The position numbers were made by a program, and so were the translations under genes. DNA of 44,498 nt from Pseudomonas sp. REP124 (GTDB taxonomy: Bacteria; Pseudomonadota; Gammaproteobacteria; Pseudomonadales; Pseudomonadaceae). The notes beneath the pieces were generated by a model that worked only from the letters and a program-made list of their open reading frames with translations, was not told the DNA's origin and did not search any database. Of the stretch, positions 1 to 8,726 are shown piece after piece. The stretch lies in NCBI RefSeq assembly GCF_020164475.1, contig NZ_JAIQWX010000042.1, forward strand, positions 1 to 44,498, written 5' to 3'. Position 1 is the first letter of the stretch, and every line of letters begins with the position of its first letter.

Positions 1-26
1 GGTAGGAGCGAGGCTTGCCCGCGAAG
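1..26. repeat. Single REP half-site at window edge
   Basis: The first bases read GTAGGAGCGAGGCTTGCCCGCG, which matches one arm of the REP doublets found elsewhere in this window. No partner arm follows within 150 bases. The partner may lie before the window, or this may be a solitary REP like the one at 26791. Confidence 0.7.
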
Positions 27-123
27 CTTTCCCGTTAACCTTAAGTTACAAAACCATCCCCAAATTTGAGTTATATACGGATAGCGCCCAATAGTGGCTA
101 TCTGCTGTCTGGCTGCGCCCGCG

Positions 124-138
124 AATAAAAATAAGAAA
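124..138 (+). promoter_or_regulatory. Putative Hfq/Crc (ARN)5 site before the chemoreceptor
   Basis: Five uninterrupted ARN triplets (AAT AAA AAT AAG AAA) lie just before the ribosome-binding site AAGGGAG (about 143-148). In Pseudomonas, Hfq with Crc binds such A-rich tracts near start codons and blocks translation when preferred carbon sources are present. The pattern is seen directly; its function is inferred. Confidence 0.45.
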
Positions 139-155
139 ACCAAGGGAGACTTCCA

Positions 156-2186
156 GTGAAGAGCTTGCTCTATCCCGCCGTCGCGCTGATGAACCGCTTG
201 AGCTTCGGCATGAAGTTCAGCCTGATCAGTGTTCTGTTCCTGGTGCCGATGCTGGTGACCAACTTCTATCTGGTCCGTGATTCCTATCGCGAATTCCAGG
301 GTACCCGCATTGAACTGCAGAGCCTCGATCTGTTGGGTCGAAGCGTGGAGCTACGGCGCGATCTGGAGACCTTGAACAACCTGGTGCAGATCAACGTCGC
401 CCTCGGTCAGTCGGCCAAAGCGGGCAATCTCGAATCGCAGATCAGCACGCTGGAACAGGGCATTTTGACCCGCATGCAAGCACTGACGGCGATGACCACC
501 GATCCGGAGCAGATCGCGGTATTCAACGGCAAGCGCGATGAAATGATCGCGGCGTTCAAGGCGCAGCAAGCGGAAAAATCCCTGCAAAGCAAAAGTGCCC
601 TGACCGGCAAATTGCTCGGCAGCGCGCAGATCTTCAGTCAGATCATTGCCAGTCAGGCGGGCCTGAGCCGCGACAATCAAAGCGACATGCGTCAGCTCAG
701 CGAACTCGCCACCACCGTGACACCGCGCATTACCCAGATTCTGGGCGAGGGCCGGGCCATCGGTTCTTCTTCCCTGGGCCAAGGGTTTCTCAATTCCGCG
801 TCGAGCACCCGATTCGATGAGCTGCTGTCGCAGATCGAAAAACTCCAGGGCGAATACAGCCTGAAGCTGCAGGACACCCTGGCCTCCAGCAAGGCCGCGC
901 GGGACACCCTTAGCGTCGTGGCCGACAGCAGCAAGGCCTCGTTGAAAAAGGCCAGTGAGCTGTTCGAAGAGAAAGTGGTGATGGCCGACACCCTGGATAC
1001 GCCGTGGCAGGGTTTTTACGATCAGGTCACCGGGTTGATGGATCAGACTTACCAGCTGAACGACGCCACCCTGAAATTTCTCGACATCCAGCTGCAACAA
1101 CGCCTGGAGCAGAATCGCACCCACATGATCCTGCAGGCGGTGGCGCTGTCGGTGGTGTTTGTACTGATTTTCTACCTGTACGGCGGCTTCTACGCCTCGA
1201 CCCGCACCACCCTCAAACGCCTTGGCGGGGTGATGGACAAGGTGGCGGCCGGCGACATGACGGTCACTTTCAGTGCTCACAGCAAGGATGAGCTGGGCGA
1301 ATTGGGTGAGGTGTTCAACGGCACCGTGAAAAAAATCCATGACCTGATCGAGCGCGTGGGGCACACCGTCGGCGAAGTCGAGCGCCAGGCCGGACAGGTG
1401 GAGAATGTTTCGGCGCAGAGCAACCAGGCCGTGGCCGGGCAGCGCACGCAGATCGAGCAGGTCGCCACGGCGATGAACCAGATGTCCGCCACCTCGCTTG
1501 AGGTGGCGCGCAGTGCCGCTGCGGCGGTTAGCAGCGCCCACAGCGTCAATGACGAAACCATCAGCGGCCGTGGCCTGGTGCAGTCCCAGCAGGGCAGCAT
1601 CGCCGCGCTGGCCAGCGAGATCGATCAATCGGTGCTGGTGATCAATCAACTGGCCAGCGACAGCCAGTCCATCAGCCGTGTGCTGGAAGTGATCAAGAGC
1701 ATCGCCGAGCAGACCAACCTGCTGGCGCTCAACGCGGCGATCGAAGCGGCGCGGGCCGGGGAGCAGGGGCGAGGTTTCGCCGTGGTGGCGGACGAAGTGC
1801 GGACCCTGGCCAAGCGCACCCAGCAATCGACCGAAGAAATCGAACAGATGATCGCCAGGCTTCACGGCGGTGTCGGTGCCGCCGTGAAGGCCATGGGCAT
1901 CAGCCATGAAATGGCCAATGGCACCGTGGGGCAGTCGGAAAAGGTCCAGCAGGCCCTGGAAAACATCCTCGGCGCGGTTGGCATGATCGTCGATCAGAAC
2001 CAGCAGATCGCGGCGGCCGTGGAGCAGCAGACCGCTGTGGCCCACGACATCGACCAGAACATCGTCGAGATCAACCGCGCCGGCGAGCGTACCGCCGAAG
2101 GCGCGCACCAGACCGAGGATGCCAGTCGTGCGCTGTCGATGCAGGTGGTGGAGCTCAAGCAGCTGATCGGCGCGTTCCGCGTTTAA
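156..2186 (+). CDS. Methyl-accepting chemotaxis protein
   Basis: Transmembrane chemoreceptor that signals to CheA/CheW. The 676-residue protein has a first membrane helix near residues 20-41, a mostly helical periplasmic sensor of about 275 residues, and a second helix near 322-345. A HAMP linker follows (about 346-400), then a long cytoplasmic coiled coil. The highly conserved signalling tip starts near residue 516 (IAEQTNLLALNAAIEAARAG). The size and helical character of the sensor would suit a helical bimodular (HBM) domain of the McpS type, which binds organic acids; this is inference and no ligand can be read from the sequence. The start codon is GTG, placed 8 bases after AAGGGAG. It appears monocistronic, with a REP doublet directly downstream. 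Confidence 0.93.
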   Translation: MKSLLYPAVALMNRLSFGMKFSLISVLFLVPMLVTNFYLVRDSYREFQGTRIELQSLDLLGRSVELRRDLETLNNLVQINVALGQSAKAGNLESQISTLEQGILTRMQALTAMTTDPEQIAVFNGKRDEMIAAFKAQQAEKSLQSKSALTGKLLGSAQIFSQIIASQAGLSRDNQSDMRQLSELATTVTPRITQILGEGRAIGSSSLGQGFLNSASSTRFDELLSQIEKLQGEYSLKLQDTLASSKAARDTLSVVADSSKASLKKASELFEEKVVMADTLDTPWQGFYDQVTGLMDQTYQLNDATLKFLDIQLQQRLEQNRTHMILQAVALSVVFVLIFYLYGGFYASTRTTLKRLGGVMDKVAAGDMTVTFSAHSKDELGELGEVFNGTVKKIHDLIERVGHTVGEVERQAGQVENVSAQSNQAVAGQRTQIEQVATAMNQMSATSLEVARSAAAAVSSAHSVNDETISGRGLVQSQQGSIAALASEIDQSVLVINQLASDSQSISRVLEVIKSIAEQTNLLALNAAIEAARAGEQGRGFAVVADEVRTLAKRTQQSTEEIEQMIARLHGGVGAAVKAMGISHEMANGTVGQSEKVQQALENILGAVGMIVDQNQQIAAAVEQQTAVAHDIDQNIVEINRAGERTAEGAHQTEDASRALSMQVVELKQLIGAFRV

Positions 2187-2205
2187 ACAGACACCACACC
2201 TCAAA

Positions 2206-2296
2206 CTGTGGGAGCGAGCCTGCTCGCGATGGCGTTTTCAGCTTCAACATTGTGTTGGCTGCAAAACCGCTATCGCGAGCAGGCTCGCTCCCACAG
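2206..2296. repeat. REP doublet, variable-interior family
   Basis: Two 25-base arms (2206-2230 and 2272-2296) are perfect reverse complements, each carrying GTGGGAGCGAGCCTGCTCGCG or its complement. The interior of about 41 bases is not shared with other copies. It lies 20 bases after the chemoreceptor stop codon. Confidence 0.9.
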
Positions 2297-2442
2297 CTCG
2301 GGTCCCACAGGCCAAATCTCCGAATTTCCCGTAATACTTTTGCCTTCTGTCAGTAGGCAAGCTCCTGATTTAATCCGCGAGCTGGTTTTTCGTCTTCAAT
2401 GAAAGATGATTCAGTTCACTGACACAAAAAGGAGGCAGGGTC

Positions 2443-2832
2443 ATGGCTGTTGCATCGCTTGGAATTCAGGGCCGCTGCGCCCATTGCCAGCGTACGATGA
2501 CGCTCGAACCCTGGCAGCTCAATGCCATCTCCATCAACGAGTCGTTTACCTGTTCCAACTGCCAGAAGGCCCTGCAACTGCGCGATCCGAAGCAGATCAA
2601 GCGCTTCAAATCCCTCGATTCCCTGGCCATGTTGAAGGCGAGTCTGCTGGTGATGATCTGTACCGCGCTGCTGGTGGCATTGGTGCTGGAGTGGGTGGGT
2701 TTGATCAGCGTCGTCGAGCAGTTGAATTACTCATTGCTGGCGATTTTCGTGTATTTCGTCGCCGTAGGATTTGCCCGCCATCGTCAGCACATGACGCTGA
2801 TTCTCGAGGCCGCCAAGGCCCACGCTGACTGA
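2443..2832 (+). CDS. Small membrane protein with N-terminal zinc ribbon
   Basis: I do not recognise a named family. The 129-residue protein starts with a likely zinc ribbon made by two CxxC pairs (Cys12/Cys15 and Cys37/Cys40). Two hydrophobic segments follow (about residues 66-83 and 95-111), so it probably sits in the inner membrane with a cytoplasmic metal-binding head. The ribosome-binding site AGGAGG lies 8 bases before the ATG. An overlapping reading frame at 2406-2828 lacks such a site and is taken as a shadow. The stop codon TGA (2830-2832) directly abuts the stop codon of the convergent tatD gene. Function unknown. Confidence 0.82.
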   Translation: MAVASLGIQGRCAHCQRTMTLEPWQLNAISINESFTCSNCQKALQLRDPKQIKRFKSLDSLAMLKASLLVMICTALLVALVLEWVGLISVVEQLNYSLLAIFVYFVAVGFARHRQHMTLILEAAKAHAD

Positions 2833-3609
2833 CTACCAGTTGAACAGCTCTCGCGCATTGGCCGTGCTGGCGCCGGCCAATTGCTCGGGGCTGATGGCCA
2901 TGATCTCGGCCAGTGCCGCGCAGATCGCCGGCAGGTGCGCCGGGCTGTTGCGTTGACCGGGGAACATGGCGGGCGCCATGTCCGGTGAATCGGTTTCCAG
3001 CACCACCGTCTCCAGCGGCAACTCGGCCAGCACCCGATGCATGCGCAGGGCCTGGGGCCAGGTGGCGGCGCCGCCCAATCCCAGCTTGAAACCCAGCTTG
3101 ATGTATTCCCGGGCTTCCTCACGGCTGCCGGCGAAGGCGTGGATGATGCCGGCGCGCTTGAGCTTGAAACGTTTGAGCGTGGCGATCACCGCCGCATGGC
3201 TGCGTCGAACGTGGATCAGCGCAGGCAGGTTGAAGTCCGCCGCCAGCTGCAGTTGTGCATCGAACAATACCTGCTGACGATCGCGATCCAGAGTTTCGAT
3301 GAAGTAGTCCAGGCCGATTTCGCCCACGGCGCACAGCTGTTGATGACCGGCCAGGCGCGTCAGCCAGTCACCCAGTTCAGTCAGGTGCTCGGGGCGATGA
3401 TCGTCCAGATACACCGGGTGCAGGCCGAACGCGGCGTACAAATCCGGATCGTCTTGCACCAACTCCCAGACCCGCTGCCAGTTGCCCTGATAAACCCCCA
3501 ACACCACCATCTGGCGCACGCCGAGGGCGCGGCTTTCGCTCATCAGCGCCTGACGGTCGGCGTCGAAATCCGGGAAGTCCAGATGGGTGTGGGTGTCGAT
3601 CAGTTCCAC
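2833..3609 (-). CDS. TatD family metal-dependent hydrolase
   Basis: A 258-residue TIM-barrel hydrolase of the TatD family; members have been reported as metal-dependent DNases. Metal ligands visible are His7 and His9 in DTHTHLD, the Glu of AVGEIGLDYF, the His of LIHVRRSH, the His of IIHAFAG and the Asp of LETDSPD. The length fits the family (about 255-265). It lies 3 bases after the cra stop codon on the same strand, so the two are almost certainly co-transcribed. The functional link with fructose control is unclear and may only reflect conserved gene order. Confidence 0.92.
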   Translation of the reverse strand: MELIDTHTHLDFPDFDADRQALMSESRALGVRQMVVLGVYQGNWQRVWELVQDDPDLYAAFGLHPVYLDDHRPEHLTELGDWLTRLAGHQQLCAVGEIGLDYFIETLDRDRQQVLFDAQLQLAADFNLPALIHVRRSHAAVIATLKRFKLKRAGIIHAFAGSREEAREYIKLGFKLGLGGAATWPQALRMHRVLAELPLETVVLETDSPDMAPAMFPGQRNSPAHLPAICAALAEIMAISPEQLAGASTANARELFNW

Positions 3610-3612
3610 GGT

Positions 3613-4608
3613 TCAATCCTGGCGAATACGCTGCTTGAAGGTACGGGCGATGGCCTGTACGCCGGGCTGGTAATCAGACTGTTCGATGGCCGCCAGGGCC
3701 AGGGCCAGGGCTTTGTCGGCGATCAGTTGGTGCTGCTGGGCCATGGCGTTGACCGGCAACGGCAGGAAGTCCAGCAGTTGAGTGTCACCAAAGGTGCCCA
3801 GGCGTAGCGGGCGGGTTTTCAGCGGGAAATCATGCAAGGCATCGAACACGCCCTGGAGCAGCACGTAGGAAGTGGTCACCAGCGCTTCCGGCAAATGGCC
3901 GACACGCTGGAGCATTTCCTCCATCAACTGCTTGCCGCATTCACGGCTGAAGGATTCGCCGTGTTCGATCATCACTTCACCCGTATAACCGCTCAACGCC
4001 TGTTTAAAACCGGCGGCACGTTCCTGGCTGATGCTTAGTTCCGGACGGGCACCGATCAGGGCGATCTGTTTGGGCAGTGGATCCAGCAAGCTCTGGGTCA
4101 GGTGCAGGCTGGCCTCGCGGTCGTCGCTGATCACCGAGCAGAAGTGCTCTGGCTCCATCACCCGGTCGACGGCAATGATCGGGATGCCTTTGGCTTGCAA
4201 CTGGCGATAGCTGTCGTCACCGACGGGCAGGCAACTGGCGACAATCAGCGCATCGCAGCGCCGGGCGCGGAACAGTTGGAGCAATTGTCGCTCGCTGTCT
4301 GGCGCGTCGTCGGAGCTGGCGATCAGCAGTTGGTAACCGCGCGCCCGGGCGCCTTGTTCAAGGAGCTTGGCGATGCGCGCGTAACTGGGGTTTTCCAGGT
4401 CCGGCAGAATGAAGCCCAACGTGCGGGTATGCCGGCTGCGCAGTCCGGCGGCCTGGGGATTGGGCGTGAAGCCGTGCTGGTCGACCACCGCACGCACGCG
4501 CTCGACGGTCGCGCTGCTGATGCGTTGCTGTTCGGCCTTGCCGTTGATGACATAGCTGGCGGTGGTAACGGACACACCGGCCAACTGGGCGATATCACTG
4601 AGTTTCAA
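3613..4608 (-). CDS. cra: Catabolite repressor/activator Cra (FruR)
   Basis: LacI-family regulator of 331 residues. An N-terminal helix-turn-helix (KLSDIAQLAGVSVTTASYVI) and hinge are followed by a periplasmic-binding-protein-like sensor domain. In P. putida, Cra represses fruBKA and is released by fructose-1-phosphate (family knowledge). It is divergent from fruB, with the operator in the shared intergenic region. The start codon is TTG at 4606-4608: translation in frame gives the canonical MKLSDIAQ start, no ATG or GTG lies nearby, and a modest AAGGAAA precedes it. A weak start fits the low level expected of a repressor. Confidence 0.95.
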   Translation of the reverse strand: MKLSDIAQLAGVSVTTASYVINGKAEQQRISSATVERVRAVVDQHGFTPNPQAAGLRSRHTRTLGFILPDLENPSYARIAKLLEQGARARGYQLLIASSDDAPDSERQLLQLFRARRCDALIVASCLPVGDDSYRQLQAKGIPIIAVDRVMEPEHFCSVISDDREASLHLTQSLLDPLPKQIALIGARPELSISQERAAGFKQALSGYTGEVMIEHGESFSRECGKQLMEEMLQRVGHLPEALVTTSYVLLQGVFDALHDFPLKTRPLRLGTFGDTQLLDFLPLPVNAMAQQHQLIADKALALALAAIEQSDYQPGVQAIARTFKQRIRQD

Positions 4609-4744
4609 CCCGTTGTTTCCTTGTTTTTTCGAGCTTGCCCGACAGTTTCGCCAATCCTAACCGATTCAGATAGTCGACCCTTGTCGCAGCGCATCCGACA
4701 ATTGGACTTTCCGATTTCACGGTTATCGATTAACGTGCCAATCA

Positions 4745-4763
4745 TGCTAGATTAAACGTTTCA
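4745..4763 (+). promoter_or_regulatory. fruBKA promoter element overlapping Cra operator
   Basis: TTAAACGTTTCA at 4752-4763 matches the Cra operator reported for P. putida fruBKA. It overlaps an extended -10 candidate, TGC-TAGATT, at 4745-4753. Cra bound here would directly occlude RNA polymerase. The -35 is poor, as expected for an extended -10 promoter. The operator is confident; the exact promoter is inference. Confidence 0.72.
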
Positions 4764-4912
4764 GCAAGCGTATTTTCAAGGTGATTGGTGCCCTTTTTTG
4801 ATTTGTGCTCGGTTCTGCCGCGAAACTGCCAAATCTTGTCCTGAGACAGGCGCCTAAGCTGAATCATTCAAAACAATACCTGGTGTCCACAGGGCGCCAA
4901 AAAGGAGAAATC

Positions 4913-7774
4913 ATGCTCGAGCTCACAGTGGAGCAGATATCCATGGGCCAGTCGGCTGTGGATAAGTCCGAGGCGTTGCAGTTGCTGGCCAGCCACCTGG
5001 TGGCCGACGGCCTGGTCGCCGAGGGTTACCTCGCCGGCTTGCAGGCGCGCGAAGCCCAGGGCTCGACCTTTCTTGGTCAAGGTATTGCCATCCCCCACGG
5101 CACTCCGCAAACCCGCGATCAGGTGTTCACAACCGGCGTGCGCCTGATGCAGTTTCCCGAGGGCGTGGATTGGGGGGACGGGCAGATCGTCTACCTGGCG
5201 ATCGGTATCGCCGCCAAATCCGACGAACACCTGCGCCTGCTGCAACTGCTGACCCGCGCCCTCGGCGAGACCGATCTGGGCCAGGCCCTGCGTCGCGCCA
5301 GCTCTCCCGAAGCGTTGCTGAAACTGCTGCAAGGCGCGCCCCAGGAGTTGGCGCTGGATGCGCAGATGATCGGCCTGTCCGTTGCCGCCGAGGATTTCGA
5401 AGAACTGGTGTGGCGCGGTGCACGTCTTTTGCGCCAGGCCGACTGCGTCAGCAACGGTTTCTCCGCCGTGTTGCAGCAGGTCGAAGCGCTGCCGCTGGGC
5501 GATGGCTTGTGGTGGCTGCACAGCGAGCAGACCGTCAAGCGTCCAGGCCTGGCCTTCGTAACCCCGGACAAGCCCTTGCGCTACCTCGGCCAGCCGCTGA
5601 ACGGTCTGTTCTGTCTGGCCAGCCTGGGCGAGGCGCATCAGGCCCTGCTCGAACGCCTGTGCGCGCTGCTGATTGAAGGTCGCGGCAATGAATTGGGCCG
5701 CGCCACCAGTTGCCGCGCGGTGCTCGAAGTGCTCGGCGGTGAATTGCCGGCGGACTGGCCGAGCGCCCGTATCGCCCTGGCCAATGCCCATGGTCTGCAT
5801 GCGCGGCCGGCGAAAATCCTCGCGCAGCTGGCCAAGAGTTTCGAAGGCGAAATCCGCATCCGCATCGTCGATGGCCAGGACAGCGCCGTGTCGGTGAAGA
5901 GCCTGAGCAAGCTGCTCAGCCTCGGCGCCCGGCGCGGACAGGTGCTGGAAATCATCGCCGAGCCGAGCATCGCCGCCGATGCGTTGCCCGCATTGCTGGC
6001 CGCCATCGAAGAAGGCCTGGGCGAAGAGGTCGAGCCATTGCCGGCGGTGAGCCAGCCAGTCGAAGAAGTGGCCGATATTGCCGAGGTGTTGCTGGCCCCG
6101 GCCTCCGGCAGCCTGATTCAGGCCATCGCCGCCGCACCGGGTATCGCCATCGGCCCGGCGCACATTCAGGTGCAGCAGGCCATCGATTACCCTTTGCGCG
6201 GTGAGTCCGCCGCTGTCGAGCGTGAGCGTCTCAAGCAGGCGCTGGTGCAGGTGCGTGCCGACATTCAGGGCCTGATCGAACGCAGCAAGGCCAAGGCGAT
6301 TCGCGAGATTTTCATCACCCACCAGGAAATGCTCGACGACCCGGAACTGACCGATGAAGTCGACACTCGCCTCAAGCAGGGCGAAAGCGCGGAAGCGGCG
6401 TGGATGTCGGTGATCGAAGCGGCCGCCCGGCAGCAGGAAGCCCTGCATGACGCGCTGCTCGCCGAGCGCGCCGCCGATTTGCGTGATGTGGGGCGTCGGG
6501 TGCTGGCGCAATTGTGTGGCGTGCAAACCCCGAGCGAACCCGAGCAACCCTACATTCTGGTGATGGATGAAGTCGGCCCGTCCGACGTGGCGCGCCTGGA
6601 CCCGGCCCGGGTCGCCGGCATTCTCACCGCGCGCGGTGGCGCCACGGCCCACAGCGCCATCGTCGCCCGTGCCCTGGGCATTCCGGCGCTGGTCGGAGCA
6701 GGCGCGGCGGTATTGCTGCTGGCGCCAGGCACGCCGTTGCTGCTCGACGGGCAGCGCGGTCGACTGCATGTGGATGCCGACGCAAGCACCTTGCAGCGCG
6801 CCACCGAAGAGCGCGACACCCGCGAACAACGGCTCAAGGCGGCCGCCGAACAACGTCATCAACCAGCACATACAACAGATGGTCATGCCGTCGAAGTGGT
6901 GGCCAATATCGGCGAAAGCTCAGCGGTGGTGGCGGCGGTGGAGCAGGGCGCCGAAGGCATCGGCCTGCTGCGTACCGAACTGATTTTCATGGCCCATCAA
7001 CAAGCGCCGGACGAAGCCACCCAGGAAGCCGAATACCGTCGCGTGCTCGATGGCCTCGCCGGGCGGCCGCTGGTGGTGCGCACCCTCGATGTCGGTGGCG
7101 ACAAACCCTTGCCTTATTGGCCAATCGCCAAGGAAGAAAACCCGTTCCTCGGCGTGCGCGGCATTCGCCTGACCCTGCAAAGGCCGCAGATCATGGAGGC
7201 GCAATTGCGCGCCCTGCTGCGAGCCGCCGACAACCGCCCGCTGCGCATCATGTTTCCCATGGTCGGCAGCGTCGACGAGTGGCGCCAGGCCCGGGACATG
7301 ACCCAGCGCCTGCGCCGGGAAATCCCGGTGGCTGACCTGCAACTGGGGATCATGATCGAAGTGCCGTCGGCCGCCCTGCTGGCGCCGGTGCTGGCCAAGG
7401 AGGTCGACTTCTTCAGCGTCGGCACCAACGACCTGACGCAATACACCCTGGCCATCGACCGCGGTCATCCGACCCTGTCGGCCCAGGCCGATGGTCTGCA
7501 CCCGGCGGTGCTGCAACTGATCGACATCACCGTGCGCGCGGCCCATGCCCATGGCAAATGGGTGGGCGTGTGCGGCGAGCTGGCGGCGGATCCCTTGGCG
7601 GTGCCGGTGCTGGTCGGGCTGGGAGTGGATGAGCTGAGCGTGGGCGCGCGCAGCATTCCCGAGGTCAAGGCGCGGGTTCGCGAACTCAGCCTGAGCCAGG
7701 CCAGAAATCTCGCCCAGGAAGCGCTCGCCGTGGGCAGCGCCAATGAAGTACGTGCATTAGTGGAGGCCTTGTAA
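4913..7774 (+). CDS. fruB: Fructose PTS multiphosphoryl transfer protein (EIIA-HPr-EI)
   Basis: Fused phosphotransferase protein that passes phosphate from phosphoenolpyruvate to FruA. From the ATG at 4913 it is 953 residues long. Domains in order: EIIA-Fru (1-145, active His62 in IAIPHGTP); a middle domain (about 155-280) that looks like a degenerate EIIA; HPr (about 283-370, active His296 in HGLHARPA); and enzyme I (about 400-953, active His580 in GGATAHSAIVARA, with the PEP-binding barrel at the C terminus). The upstream GTG at 4805 is rejected because AAAGGAG (4901-4907) sits at the right distance from 4913 and EIIA homology begins there. It is the first gene of fruBKA; its stop overlaps the fruK ATG (TAATG). 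Confidence 0.96.
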   Translation: MLELTVEQISMGQSAVDKSEALQLLASHLVADGLVAEGYLAGLQAREAQGSTFLGQGIAIPHGTPQTRDQVFTTGVRLMQFPEGVDWGDGQIVYLAIGIAAKSDEHLRLLQLLTRALGETDLGQALRRASSPEALLKLLQGAPQELALDAQMIGLSVAAEDFEELVWRGARLLRQADCVSNGFSAVLQQVEALPLGDGLWWLHSEQTVKRPGLAFVTPDKPLRYLGQPLNGLFCLASLGEAHQALLERLCALLIEGRGNELGRATSCRAVLEVLGGELPADWPSARIALANAHGLHARPAKILAQLAKSFEGEIRIRIVDGQDSAVSVKSLSKLLSLGARRGQVLEIIAEPSIAADALPALLAAIEEGLGEEVEPLPAVSQPVEEVADIAEVLLAPASGSLIQAIAAAPGIAIGPAHIQVQQAIDYPLRGESAAVERERLKQALVQVRADIQGLIERSKAKAIREIFITHQEMLDDPELTDEVDTRLKQGESAEAAWMSVIEAAARQQEALHDALLAERAADLRDVGRRVLAQLCGVQTPSEPEQPYILVMDEVGPSDVARLDPARVAGILTARGGATAHSAIVARALGIPALVGAGAAVLLLAPGTPLLLDGQRGRLHVDADASTLQRATEERDTREQRLKAAAEQRHQPAHTTDGHAVEVVANIGESSAVVAAVEQGAEGIGLLRTELIFMAHQQAPDEATQEAEYRRVLDGLAGRPLVVRTLDVGGDKPLPYWPIAKEENPFLGVRGIRLTLQRPQIMEAQLRALLRAADNRPLRIMFPMVGSVDEWRQARDMTQRLRREIPVADLQLGIMIEVPSAALLAPVLAKEVDFFSVGTNDLTQYTLAIDRGHPTLSAQADGLHPAVLQLIDITVRAAHAHGKWVGVCGELAADPLAVPVLVGLGVDELSVGARSIPEVKARVRELSLSQARNLAQEALAVGSANEVRALVEAL

Positions 7775-8715
7775 TGGCCAGGATTCTGACCCTGACCCTC
7801 AACCCGGCGCTGGATCTGACGGTGCAGTTGCCGCGCCTGGAACCCGGTCAGGTCAACCGCAGCGACGTCATGCACACCCACGCCGCCGGTAAAGGGGTGA
7901 ACGTGGCGCAGGTGCTGGCGGACCTCGGGCATCAGCTGACGGTCAGCGGTTTTCTCGGTGAAGACAATCTGCAGGCGTTCGAAACCCTGTTCGCCAAACG
8001 CGGTTTCACCGACGCGTTCATCCGCGTGCCCGGCGAGACCCGCAGCAATATCAAGCTGGCGGAAGGCGACGGACGCATCACCGATCTCAACGGTCCCGGA
8101 CCCAAGGTCAGCGCAGAGGCGCAGCAGGCCTTGCTCGAGCGTCTGGAGCAGATTGCCCCGGAGCATGACGCGGTCGTAGTCGCCGGCAGTCTGCCCCAGG
8201 GCGTCAGCCCGCAGTGGTTGCAGGGTTTGATCCTGCGTTTGAAAAACCTCGGTTTGAAAGTCGCCCTCGACACCAGCGGCGAGGCGTTGGCCGCCGCGCT
8301 CAAGGCCGGCCCCTGGCTGATCAAACCCAACACCGAAGAGCTTGCCGAAGTGCTCGGTTGCGAAGTGGTATCGGTGCTGGCACAGGCCGAGGCCGCGAAT
8401 CGTCTGCATGCGCAAGGCATCGAACATGTCGTGGTTTCCCACGGTGCCGATGGTGTGAACTGGTTCAGCGTCGGCTCGGCGCTGCATGCCACGCCGCCCA
8501 AGGTCAGCGTCGCCAGTACGGTGGGCGCGGGAGACTCGCTGTTGGCAGGCATGCTCCACGGTTTACTCAGTGCCGACACCCCTGAGCAAACCCTGCGCAC
8601 GGCCACGGCGATTGCCGCGATGGCGGTGACCCAGATCGGTTTCGGCATCGGCGATACGGCGCAACTGGCGCTGCTTGAACAGGGTGTGCGCGTGCGCCCC
8701 CTGACAGAACAATAA
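7774..8715 (+). CDS. fruK: 1-phosphofructokinase
   Basis: PfkB/ribokinase-family kinase of 313 residues that converts fructose-1-phosphate to fructose-1,6-bisphosphate. The PfkB signatures are present: an early glycine-rich segment (HAAGKGVNVAQVLADLG), the GSLPQGV turn, and the C-terminal TVGAGDSLLAGM, whose Asp is the catalytic base in this family. The ATG overlaps the fruB stop by one base, indicating translational coupling. By consuming fructose-1-phosphate it also removes the Cra inducer, giving feedback on the operon. Confidence 0.96.
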   Translation: MARILTLTLNPALDLTVQLPRLEPGQVNRSDVMHTHAAGKGVNVAQVLADLGHQLTVSGFLGEDNLQAFETLFAKRGFTDAFIRVPGETRSNIKLAEGDGRITDLNGPGPKVSAEAQQALLERLEQIAPEHDAVVVAGSLPQGVSPQWLQGLILRLKNLGLKVALDTSGEALAAALKAGPWLIKPNTEELAEVLGCEVVSVLAQAEAANRLHAQGIEHVVVSHGADGVNWFSVGSALHATPPKVSVASTVGAGDSLLAGMLHGLLSADTPEQTLRTATAIAAMAVTQIGFGIGDTAQLALLEQGVRVRPLTEQ

Positions 8716-8726
8716 GAGGGTTGGTC

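Noticed and set aside
351..2204. 617-codon reading frame on the minus strand opposite the chemoreceptor
   Set aside because: Its composition is a His/Leu/Gln-rich mirror of the real gene, typical of high-GC antisense frames; the plus-strand product has clear MCP domains.
2406..2828. 140-codon plus-strand frame overlapping the zinc-ribbon gene
   Set aside because: Lacks a ribosome-binding site and any domain, while the overlapping 2443 frame has AGGAGG, paired CxxC motifs and membrane helices.
4868..6886. 672-codon minus-strand frame opposite fruB
   Set aside because: No recognisable domain; fruB on the plus strand has all its PTS active-site motifs.
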